Positions 16,142-22,016 of a DNA stretch of 22,016 nucleotides are shown piece by piece (within the stretch, counting starts at the first letter, position 1; the number at the start of each line of letters is the position of its first letter). The DNA comes from Bacillota bacterium (lineage in GTDB: Bacteria > Bacillota > Clostridia > Lachnospirales > Lachnospiraceae). The notes under the pieces were generated by a model. It did no database searches and was not told where the DNA came from. It was given only the letters and a program-made list of their open reading frames with translations. The position numbers and the translations under genes are program-made. The stretch is taken from NCBI GenBank assembly GCA_023409835.1, contig JAEYQV010000102.1:1-22016 (forward strand), given 5' to 3'.

Positions 16142-17221
16142 TTATTGACCTACCAGCTTACTCCACTCTTCAATTAAACGAGCTTTGTTTGTTCCTGCCC
16201 AAATAAAATCGTAATCAATCGTTTTAATCTCACCTAACGCCTTAATCTGATCGGAAATTTTTGCATTAGGATTAGTATGAGCAGTATAGTAACCGGTAAC
16301 ATCACCAATTTCCTGGCTTTCAGCAGTTAAAGCATATTCAATAAATTTCTTTCCTGCTTCTTGAGCCGGGCCTCCTTTTACAAGTGCAGTACATGCAATT
16401 TCATAACCGGTTCCTTCTTCCGGCATAACCCCTACTAAATCTGTAAAGCCTTGCTCCTGATAAGCAGCTACATCATGATAATAGGTAACACATACCATCG
16501 CTTCTCCCTGTGCAACAAGTCTTGCAGGAGCAGAACCGGATTTCTCATAGCTCTTAATATTCTTATCCAGCTCCTTCATATACTGGAGTCCTTCCTCTTC
16601 CCCTAGAATCTGGCATATCGTAGAAAGGAAAGTATAAGCGGTTCCCGAAGAACCCGGGTTGGCTATTGTAATCTGTCCTTCAAAGTCCTTTTTTAACAGG
16701 TCATTCCAGCTTTTCGGAGCTTCAACACCTTTCTCCGCTAAAAGAGCCTGATTGTAACAGATAACCAAGTAAGTAACATTAGTTCCATAAAAATATCCAT
16801 CCGGATCCTTGAATTTAGCATCAATCAGATCAGCATTCTCCGGTACAAAAGCCTCTAATAAGCCAGCTTCTTTCGCCGCAATGTAGGAATCAATACCACC
16901 GCCGTACCATAAGCTGGCTTGTGGATTTTTCTCCTCAGCAGTAATTCTGCCAACAGCTTCGCCTGCAGACAATAAAATTGTCTCGCCATGTACATTAGTT
17001 GACTTCTCAAAGTTCTCAAGCATGATAGCCATGATCTCTTCCTTCGTTGAATTATAGACAATCAGATCGCCATCATCCGTTAATGTTTCTTTAGCCTCTG
17101 AGCTTTCCTTCTTTTCTTGTACATTGGAAGGAGCTTCAGTTGGAGCAGGTTTCTTACTACAGCCAACAAATAGTGTACAAACCATGAGTAAAGCTAAAAA
17201 CACATATTGTTTCTTTTTCAT
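16142..17221 (-). CDS. Lipoprotein solute-binding protein, FbpA/AfuA type
   Basis: The 359-residue product starts with a lipoprotein signal peptide (MKKKQYVFLALLMVCTLFVGC) with Cys21 as the lipidation site. A Ser/Glu/Lys-rich linker follows, then a two-lobe periplasmic-type binding domain from about residue 52. Family strings include DLIVYNSTKEE, SLWYGGGIDSY, ITIANPGSSGTAYTFLS and VCVTYYHDVAAYQ. The class covers ferric iron, 2-aminoethylphosphonate and hexose-phosphate (AfuA) binders. A Tyr-Tyr pair (247-248) sits near the iron-ligand tyrosines of FbpA and is followed by His249-Asp250, so iron is not strictly excluded. The operon partners favour a phosphorylated sugar. The start at 17221 has AAAGGAG 8 bases upstream; the frame opens 19 codons earlier without support. 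It is the first gene of the cluster. Confidence 0.9.
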   Translation of the reverse strand: MKKKQYVFLALLMVCTLFVGCSKKPAPTEAPSNVQEKKESSEAKETLTDDGDLIVYNSTKEEIMAIMLENFEKSTNVHGETILLSAGEAVGRITAEEKNPQASLWYGGGIDSYIAAKEAGLLEAFVPENADLIDAKFKDPDGYFYGTNVTYLVICYNQALLAEKGVEAPKSWNDLLKKDFEGQITIANPGSSGTAYTFLSTICQILGEEEGLQYMKELDKNIKSYEKSGSAPARLVAQGEAMVCVTYYHDVAAYQEQGFTDLVGVMPEEGTGYEIACTALVKGGPAQEAGKKFIEYALTAESQEIGDVTGYYTAHTNPNAKISDQIKALGEIKTIDYDFIWAGTNKARLIEEWSKLVGQ

Positions 17222-17269
17222 AAATATTTCTCCTTTTGTTATTAAATTTAGTATATATTTGATACTGTT

Positions 17270-17298
17270 ATTATACACAGATAAATTTGAAATTTGTT
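17270..17298 (-). promoter_or_regulatory. Promoter of the ABC/6-phospho-beta-glucosidase operon
   Basis: On the minus strand a perfect TATAAT (17270-17275) lies about 50 bases before the binding-protein start. At 17 bases upstream the -35 hexamer is AACAAA (17293-17298), a poor match to TTGACA. A good -10 with a poor -35 is typical of a promoter that needs an activator, in keeping with the AraC-type regulator in the cluster. Confidence 0.6.
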
Positions 17299-17303
17299 AT
17301 TCT

Positions 17304-17333
17304 AGGTAAAAAAACACTACATTGAGGTAAAAA
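17304..17333 (-). repeat. Direct repeats, candidate AraC-type regulator binding sites
   Basis: The 9-base string TTTTTACCT occurs twice on the minus strand (plus-strand coordinates 17304-17312 and 17325-17333). The starts are exactly 21 bases apart, two helical turns. The nearer copy ends 6 bases upstream of the -35 position. This is the geometry expected for a dimeric AraC-family activator. Confidence 0.5.
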
Positions 17334-17355
17334 TTTTGCAGCTTGCTGTATATTC

Positions 17356-17370
17356 CACTGTAATATAGTG
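17356..17370. repeat. Near-palindrome upstream of the operon promoter
   Basis: CACTGTAATATAGTG is a 15-base near-perfect palindrome (6 of 7 pairs match). It lies about 60 bases upstream of the -35 region of the binding-protein gene. It could be a second operator; there is no independent support. Confidence 0.25.
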
Positions 17371-17439
17371 TTAATTTGTCGAAGCATGCGGGGTCTGGTT
17401 TTGATAATAGGAAGCAAAGTGCTTCCCGGGCAGAAAAAT

Positions 17440-17500
17440 AGACCTGAGACGGGGCGGTTAAGATGAACCGTTTTATGGTTCATTGCCCTACTCTAGGTCT
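17440..17500. terminator. Long bidirectional terminator-like structure after recR
   Basis: AGACCT (17440-17445) pairs with AGGTCT (17495-17500), followed inward by GAG/CTC and GGGC/GCCC. The interior can fold as CGGTT/AACCG or as ATGAACC/GGTTCAT. On the minus strand the structure is followed by ATTTTTC, on the plus strand by GATTTTT. It should end the dnaX-yaaK-recR transcript and insulate it from the transporter operon. A small extra hairpin (GGAAGC/GCTTCC, 17410-17426) follows on the minus-strand side. Confidence 0.7.
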
Positions 17501-17615
17501 GATTTTTAAGATGCTTTCGCATGGTTTTCTGTTTCATTTTCTACTGTCGACGAGAATAATTGCGTTTGCCCTTTGGACAAATCGGGGCGCCTCGGGACAA
17601 AAATCCTATCTGTCT
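17501..17615. other. Tail between recR and its terminator
   Basis: I see no gene here. Plus-strand reading frames in 17463-17817 overlap the terminator and the recR coding region and lack ribosome sites. Confidence 0.4.
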
Positions 17616-18212
17616 CTACAGCTCCACCCTGCCTTCAAAGGCCCGCAGCAGAGTCACCTCATCAATATATTCCAGGTCGCCGCCGACCGGAATTCCACTG
17701 GCGATCCGGCTCACCTTAATGCCGGCCGGTTTGATCAGCTTACTTAAGTACATCGCTGTCGCTTCCCCCTCCAGGCTGGAGTTCGTGGCGATGATTACCT
17801 CGTCCACATCTCCCTGAAGCCGAAGCATCAGCTCCTTTAATTTGATATCCGCAGGTCCGATTCCTAACATCGGAGAGATTGCACCATGAAGGACATGATA
17901 GACTCCCTCGTATTTTCCCGTCTTCTCGTAAGCCGCCAAATCCCTCGGATTCTCAACCACCATGATCTGGCGCTTATTCCTTCCGGGAGAGGAACAGATC
18001 GGGCACAGCTCCTTATCCGTCAGTGTATAGCATTCCGCACAATAACGGATGTTCTTCTTAGCCTCTATCATAGACGCGGATAATGCAGATACCTGGTCCT
18101 CCGGCATATTTATGATATGAAAAGCAAGCCTCTGGGCCGTCTTCACGCCAATACCCGGAAGCCTGGAGAGCTCCTCTATTAATTTACTGATTTGACTGCT
18201 GTAATAATCCAT
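17616..18212 (-). CDS. recR: Recombination mediator protein RecR
   Basis: The 198-residue product is full length for RecR, which acts with RecO (and RecF) to load RecA at gaps during recombinational repair. Visible parts are the N-terminal helix-hairpin-helix (LSRLPGIGVKTAQRLAFHI), the four-cysteine zinc site (CAEC and CPIC, about residues 58-73), and a Toprim domain (VVENPRDLAAYE to SLEGEATAMYL). The C-terminal Walker-B-like segment GIPVGGDLEYIDEVTL completes it. Its ATG overlaps the stop of the upstream yaaK gene by one base (TAATG), so the two are translationally coupled. This is the usual clostridial arrangement. Confidence 0.97.
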   Translation of the reverse strand: MDYYSSQISKLIEELSRLPGIGVKTAQRLAFHIINMPEDQVSALSASMIEAKKNIRYCAECYTLTDKELCPICSSPGRNKRQIMVVENPRDLAAYEKTGKYEGVYHVLHGAISPMLGIGPADIKLKELMLRLQGDVDEVIIATNSSLEGEATAMYLSKLIKPAGIKVSRIASGIPVGGDLEYIDEVTLLRAFEGRVEL

Positions 18213-18574
18213 TAGAACGGAAATCCTCCAAGCCCGCCCATGCCGCTTAATCCGCCTGTGATTGAGCCCATAGCCTGGGAGGATTCCTCCTCCATCTTTC
18301 TTAATGCTTCATTCGCTGCTGCTACAATCAGATCCTCCAGCATCTCTATATCATCGGGATCAACCACTTCCTTGGACAGCTTAACGGAAGCAACCTCCTT
18401 CTTACCGGTCACAACAACTGTTACTGCGCCGCCGCCTGCACTTGCTTCCCAGGTCTTATCCTCGAGTTCCTTGGTCTTATCCTCCATCTGCTTCTGCATG
18501 CGCTGAGCCTGCTTCATTAAATTGTTCATATTACCCGGTAAACCGCCACCGGGAAATCCACCTCTTTTAGCCAT
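18212..18574 (-). CDS. yaaK: YbaB/EbfC family nucleoid-associated protein
   Basis: The 120-residue protein belongs to the YbaB/EbfC family, small dimeric DNA-binding proteins encoded next to dnaX and recR in most bacteria. The N-terminus is glycine-rich (MAKRGGFPGGGLPGNMNNL) and is followed by the charged helix KQAQRMQKQMEDKTKELEDK. The conserved beta region ASAGGGAVTVVVTGKKEV and a C-terminal helix ending in a Gly/Met-rich tail complete it. AAAGGAG precedes the ATG. It is about a dozen residues longer than the Bacillus subtilis protein because of the glycine-rich ends. It sits between dnaX and recR and overlaps recR by one base. Confidence 0.95.
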   Translation of the reverse strand: MAKRGGFPGGGLPGNMNNLMKQAQRMQKQMEDKTKELEDKTWEASAGGGAVTVVVTGKKEVASVKLSKEVVDPDDIEMLEDLIVAAANEALRKMEEESSQAMGSITGGLSGMGGLGGFPF

Positions 18575-18730
18575 GTTATTATGCTCCTTTCGTTCTTCCT
18601 ATGATAAATAATATCTTATTCATCTTAATATATTCCAATCCTTATGGTGTTGCTTAAGGATTCGACTTTAATGTTCTGCGACAGCCTTCCGATATAGTCG
18701 GTGCCCGACTGCCTGTAATCAAGCATTCTG
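18575..18730 (-). other. Intergenic gap between dnaX and yaaK with a hairpin
   Basis: The 156-base gap carries a compact hairpin, AGTCGG/CCGACT with a 3-base loop (18696-18710), 20 bases after the dnaX stop. No U-run follows, so it is not a standard terminator. A weak promoter-like pair (TTGGAA, then GATATT after 17 bases) precedes yaaK. No gene or known RNA is recognised. Confidence 0.35.
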
Positions 18731-20302
18731 CTATTCGTACTGGATGGGAACCTTGATCAGCTTCGATAGATCAGGAACCTCCTCCAGCCGTTCCTTATTC
18801 TTATCCAGGTACCTCGTATTAACCGAGACCTGTTTCCGAAGAAGCTGGGCAATCGTATCCTTAATCAGCTGCATATGCGCCTCCCCGTCGATCAGATCCT
18901 TATCGAGCTCATTCGTTACGACGATCAGCAGGCCCTGTCCGCCGTCAATGCTTAAGGTAGCTCCATTTAGCACGGAGCCAAGCGCGGGTGCCTTTCTGGC
19001 AACCTGGGCAACGATGCTCTTCCAGCTCTTAGCCGCTTCCTTGATATCCTCCGGAAGTGCTTCCGGGAGGACTACCGGCTTCTTCTCCTGCTTTGGCCGC
19101 TGGTCCGGGACACTGCTATGCTGCACGCCGGAGCTAACGACAATACCGCTCTCCAGCTTCTCTTCTATCTGCCTAATCCGGTCCAGCAGGGCATCATAGC
19201 TCTGCTCCATCTCCGGCTTACATAGCTTAATTAATGCGATCTCAATCAGGACACGTTTCCTGGCGGCATATCGGATCTGGTTGGACAACTCGGAGAATAT
19301 CCGGATATATCTCATCAGAGATTGCTCCTCCACAGTCCCCGCTTCCGTCTTAAGCAGCTGAAGGTTCTCCGTGGATATCTCGGTAATGATCTCCGATACA
19401 TCCGCCGTTGTCTTCATCAGCAGCAGATTTCTCAGATACCAGATGAAATCCGTTATAAACTGCCCCAGCTCCCGTCCGCCGCTCTCAATCTCCTCCAGCA
19501 GCTCAATACAGGCTGATACCTCCTGCTTCCGGATGCTGCTTAACAGCCGGGAAAATACCGCCGTATCTACCGCACCGAGGACCTCCAAGACATTATCATA
19601 GGTGATCTTCTTCCCCAGATAGAAGGAAATGCACTGATCCAGAAGACTTAGGGCATCACGGAGTGACCCGTCCGCAGCCCTTGCCACATAACGAAGGGCT
19701 TTCTCCTCGACCTCGATATTCTCCTCCTTCATCAGCTCCTCAAGCCGGGCTGTGATCGTATCTATAGTAATTCTCTTAAAATCATACCGCTGACACCTGG
19801 ACAGGATCGTTACCGGAATCTTATGAACTTCGGTGGTTGCCAGGATAAAGATAACATAGGACGGTGGTTCTTCGATTGTTTTCAACAATGCATTGAAGGC
19901 TCCCGTGGACAGCATATGCACCTCGTCGATAATATACACCTTGTATTTCCCCTCTGTCGGAGAATACCTTACCTCGTCCACGATCTCCCTGACATTGTCA
20001 ACTCCGTTATTGGAAGCGGCATCAATCTCAATGACATTCATCGAGGTCTGCGCGGAGATTCCCTTGCACATCCTGCATTCATTACAGGGGTTGCCGTCCA
20101 CCGGGTGCTCACAGTTTACGACCTTTGCAAGCAGCTTGGCAACTGTAGTCTTACCGGTTCCCCGCGTTCCTGTAAACAGATAGGCATGTCCGATCCTGCC
20201 GGCCATTATTTGGTTTTTTAAGGTTGTTACGATATGCTCCTGCCCCTTCACATCATGAAAATTATCAGGGCGAAACTTTCTGTAAAGAGCCGTATATGAC
20301 AT
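18731..20302 (-). CDS. dnaX: DNA polymerase III subunit gamma/tau
   Basis: The 523-residue product is the clamp-loader ATPase subunit. It has the N-terminal signature YRKFRPDNFHDVKGQEHIV, Walker A GTRGTGKTT (near residue 46) and the four-cysteine zinc module (CEHPVDGNPCNECRMC). Walker B IIDEVHML, sensor 1 ILATTEVHKIPVTILSRCQ and the domain II/III region to about residue 360 follow. The C-terminal tail after about 370 is the variable tau part that contacts other replisome proteins. AAAGGAAG lies just before the ATG. The gene is 21 bases behind the HD-GYP gene, so both probably share its promoter. I saw no obvious A-run frameshift signal. Confidence 0.97.
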   Translation of the reverse strand: MSYTALYRKFRPDNFHDVKGQEHIVTTLKNQIMAGRIGHAYLFTGTRGTGKTTVAKLLAKVVNCEHPVDGNPCNECRMCKGISAQTSMNVIEIDAASNNGVDNVREIVDEVRYSPTEGKYKVYIIDEVHMLSTGAFNALLKTIEEPPSYVIFILATTEVHKIPVTILSRCQRYDFKRITIDTITARLEELMKEENIEVEEKALRYVARAADGSLRDALSLLDQCISFYLGKKITYDNVLEVLGAVDTAVFSRLLSSIRKQEVSACIELLEEIESGGRELGQFITDFIWYLRNLLLMKTTADVSEIITEISTENLQLLKTEAGTVEEQSLMRYIRIFSELSNQIRYAARKRVLIEIALIKLCKPEMEQSYDALLDRIRQIEEKLESGIVVSSGVQHSSVPDQRPKQEKKPVVLPEALPEDIKEAAKSWKSIVAQVARKAPALGSVLNGATLSIDGGQGLLIVVTNELDKDLIDGEAHMQLIKDTIAQLLRKQVSVNTRYLDKNKERLEEVPDLSKLIKVPIQYE

Positions 20303-20323
20303 AAACAGCTTCCTTTCTATTCG

Positions 20324-21355
20324 TTAGGCACCATTCCGGTATTTATGCTTCTGTGCCTGTTCAAACCGATCATTAATCTCAACGAAAACATCCACCAGCT
20401 CGGGATCGAAGAGTGTACCTCTCCCATTTCTTATGATCTCAACCGCTTCCCGGTGGGAAAATGCTTCCTTGTACGTCCGACGTGAGGTTAGTGCATCATA
20501 TACATCCACAATCGCCAGAATCCTCGCATAGAACGGAATATCCTCCCCCTTCAGTCCGTTGGGGTATCCGGTACCGTCCCATCTCTCATGATGGCAATAC
20601 GCCAGGTCCTTCGCCAGCAGCAGGAACCGGTTCTCTCCGGTTTCCTTCATAATCTTCTCGAAGGTCTCCTTCCCCAGGATGGTATGGGTCTTCATGTATT
20701 CAAATTCATCATAATCCAGAGTTGAGGCTTTCCTCAGAATATCATCATTGATACCGATCTTTCCGATATCGTGAAGGGGAGCCGAACGGATCAGGTCTCT
20801 CACATCCTCCTCGGGGATCCGATTCTTATAATTCTCCCGGCTGATCAGCTCCTCCAGGAATAATTTATAATAAGCGGTTGTGTTCTTTAAGTGGCCTCCG
20901 GTGGTAATATCCCGACATTCTACCAGCTCTGCGATGCTGACCGAGATAGCATCCTGATATTCAATAAATTCCAGAGCATTCGTCCGATATCCGGTCAGCT
21001 CTAGCAGAAGCTTGACACGGTTTAAAAGTGTAATTCCGGCACAGGGATATATTACGATATCGGAGGCTCCGAGTCCGTATACCTTCTGCTCGAAATCGAC
21101 ATTTCCCGATCTGACCAAAAACAGCGCCGGAGTATACTGCATCCCCGGCAGCTTCCGTATGGAAGCTAACAGCTCAATTCCATCCTGCCCCTTCACAGCC
21201 TCCGGCAGAATAATCAGCTCCGGCTTATACTCCGAAAGGCTTCGAACGGCCCCCTGCTCCGAGTCTGCTTCAGTTATCCGGTAGGTTTCCTCCAAAGCCT
21301 GTTTGACAAAGCTACATATCTTAGGGTCTTCCCCTATATATAAAACAAGCTTCAT
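20324..21355 (-). CDS. Pseudo-receiver HD-GYP domain protein
   Basis: The 343-residue protein has an N-terminal receiver-like domain (1-120) and a C-terminal HD-GYP domain (about 125-340), a class that degrades cyclic-di-GMP. The HD-GYP motifs are intact: His195-Asp196 in HDIGKIG, HHERWDGTGYPNGLKGEDIP (254-273) with the GYP at 263-265, and RILAIVDVYDALTS. The receiver looks inactive: the phosphoacceptor position after ELIIL is Pro51 instead of Asp, and the usual Lys-Pro near residue 104 is replaced (YPCAG), although acidic residues Glu9-Asp10 remain. The protein is therefore probably controlled by something other than phosphorylation. It has its own strong promoter and leads into dnaX, a pairing I cannot explain from function. 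Confidence 0.88.
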   Translation of the reverse strand: MKLVLYIGEDPKICSFVKQALEETYRITEADSEQGAVRSLSEYKPELIILPEAVKGQDGIELLASIRKLPGMQYTPALFLVRSGNVDFEQKVYGLGASDIVIYPCAGITLLNRVKLLLELTGYRTNALEFIEYQDAISVSIAELVECRDITTGGHLKNTTAYYKLFLEELISRENYKNRIPEEDVRDLIRSAPLHDIGKIGINDDILRKASTLDYDEFEYMKTHTILGKETFEKIMKETGENRFLLLAKDLAYCHHERWDGTGYPNGLKGEDIPFYARILAIVDVYDALTSRRTYKEAFSHREAVEIIRNGRGTLFDPELVDVFVEINDRFEQAQKHKYRNGA

Positions 21356-21398
21356 ACTGCCTCTCCCATCTATCCCCTGGTTCTTACTTTATCTAATG

Positions 21399-21427
21399 AT
21401 TATATCATTCCAAAACCGTAAAATCAA
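21399..21427 (-). promoter_or_regulatory. Sigma-A promoter of the HD-GYP/dnaX operon
   Basis: On the minus strand TTGATT (21422-21427) and a perfect TATAAT (21399-21404) are exactly 17 bases apart. The HD-GYP start codon, with GGGAGAGG before it, lies about 45 bases downstream. This is the strongest promoter match in the window and probably drives the HD-GYP gene, dnaX and perhaps yaaK-recR. Confidence 0.8.
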
Positions 21428-21479
21428 TGAACAAAGTCACCGGGTCTGACGGGCTCCTCCGTTCATACAGGAGCGGCCA

Positions 21480-22016
21480 TCACTCAAGTACCTTCTGGAA
21501 ATGCTGATAATCCTTGCTGTTCTCCCATTCTCCGCCCCAGGTAAAGCCTCTGCTGATAAATGCCTGATAACAGGGATCGTCCTTGCAGATATAATAAGGG
21601 CAGTCCTTCGTCCGGTCCGCATATTCTTCCCCGAGCTTCGGTAGAATCGCAGTCTTACCCTCAAGCTTCGTAATATATGGATTATAGAGAGGATTAATAT
21701 CAATTGCACAACCCAGGCTGTGCTTCGACAGCCGTGTGGTACCGGCTATAAAACGGAAATTGAAGGCGGAGGTATTATCTGCTGCCATGGACAGTTCATC
21801 CTCTGCATCATAATCATCCACCAGCACCATCCGTTCAATCGGATAATCTATTGCATATAATTCCCTGAAAATATCCAGGATATCCTCTGCAATCGCCTTA
21901 TTTACAATCAGCTCCCCGATGTGAGTCCCATCGTCAAAGCCCCGGTAAATCACTCTTATGTATCGCAGCTCCTCATAGGGGATATCACAGTCTTCCCCAT
22001 AGGATTTACCGTTAAT
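21480..22016 (-). CDS. M15-family peptidoglycan peptidase (partial, 5' end outside)
   Basis: The frame is open from the right edge to the stop at 21480, giving 178 residues of a longer protein. An apparent GTG start at 21953 is not the true start, because the upstream 21 codons (ending in EELRYIRV) continue the family's conserved sequence. The domain is an M15 zinc peptidase (VanY/CwlK-like): TSAFNFR, then RLSKHSLGCAIDINP with the zinc ligands His and Asp, and YQHF near the C-terminus with the last His. Such enzymes cut D-Ala-D-Ala or L-Ala-D-Glu bonds in wall peptides. The N-terminal part, likely with a signal or membrane anchor, lies beyond the window. The HD-GYP promoter follows it, so it is probably a separate unit. 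Confidence 0.88.
   Translation of the reverse strand: MNGKSYGEDCDIPYEELRYIRVIYRGFDDGTHIGELIVNKAIAEDILDIFRELYAIDYPIERMVLVDDYDAEDELSMAADNTSAFNFRFIAGTTRLSKHSLGCAIDINPLYNPYITKLEGKTAILPKLGEEYADRTKDCPYYICKDDPCYQAFISRGFTWGGEWENSKDYQHFQKVLE

Noticed and set aside
11751..17278. Plain ferric-iron ABC importer
   Set aside because: The family match alone allows it, and a Tyr-Tyr pair exists in the binder. However, a phospho-glycosidase inside the operon, a mutase-family enzyme and a YesM/YesN pair fit carbohydrate use better. Kept as an alternative in the feature notes.
17463..17817. Plus-strand reading frames opposite recR
   Set aside because: They overlap the recR coding region and its terminator and lack start signals; these are shadow frames.
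18575..18730. Small signal recognition particle RNA next to dnaX
   Set aside because: SRP RNA is found near dnaX in some Firmicutes, but this gap lacks the conserved GGAA-tetraloop helix and is on the downstream side of dnaX.
21480..21953. Complete M15 peptidase starting at the GTG at 21953
   Set aside because: The frame stays open to the window edge and the upstream residues continue the conserved family sequence, so the gene is partial and not short.

Overview
The window reads as a chromosome segment of a low-to-moderate GC, spore-forming Firmicute, most like a Lachnospiraceae/Clostridia member. The reasons are the sporulation gene yyaC, the dnaX - yaaK - recR block, Shine-Dalgarno sites of the AGGAGG type, a YesM/YesN-type two-component pair and sigma-A type promoters. 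No species call is possible from this sequence alone. Every gene except yyaC is on the minus strand, so the transcriptional order runs from high to low coordinates.

Right end (about 17.4-22.0 kb), housekeeping block. A partial M15-family cell-wall peptidase enters from the right edge. A near-consensus promoter follows, then a protein with a degenerate receiver domain and an intact HD-GYP domain. Next come dnaX (DNA polymerase III gamma/tau), yaaK/ebfC (nucleoid-associated) and recR. A long bidirectional terminator-like structure closes the block.

Middle (about 6.3-17.3 kb), the most interesting part. Eight codirectional genes look like one functional unit: a lipoprotein solute-binding protein, a GH1 6-phospho-beta-glucosidase, a fused two-domain ABC permease, a PotA/FbpC-type ATPase, a YhfW-like phosphopentomutase-family enzyme, a YesM-type sensor kinase, a YesN-type AraC response regulator, and an MgtC/SapB membrane protein whose start overlaps the regulator's stop. 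The transporter is of the type often annotated as iron uptake. The relatives I recall include AfuABC, a hexose-phosphate importer. Its pairing with a phospho-glycosidase and a phosphosugar-mutase-like enzyme, without any PTS gene, suggests uptake and catabolism of a sugar already phosphorylated outside the cell. The kinase/regulator pair would be the sensor. Two 9-bp direct repeats 21 bp apart, just upstream of the first gene's promoter, are a good candidate for the regulator's binding site. This block looks AT-richer than its flanks.

Left end (0-6.0 kb), mostly spore/envelope and unknown genes: a stand-alone AAA/ABC-type ATPase; a glucose/sorbosone-dehydrogenase-fold beta-propeller whose ribosome site lies inside a 16-bp hairpin stem; a coiled-coil two-helix membrane protein with its own promoter; yyaC on the plus strand; a membrane LysM protein whose N-terminal half resembles a catalytically dead MPN/JAMM domain; and the first 16 codons of a gene that leaves the window on the left.
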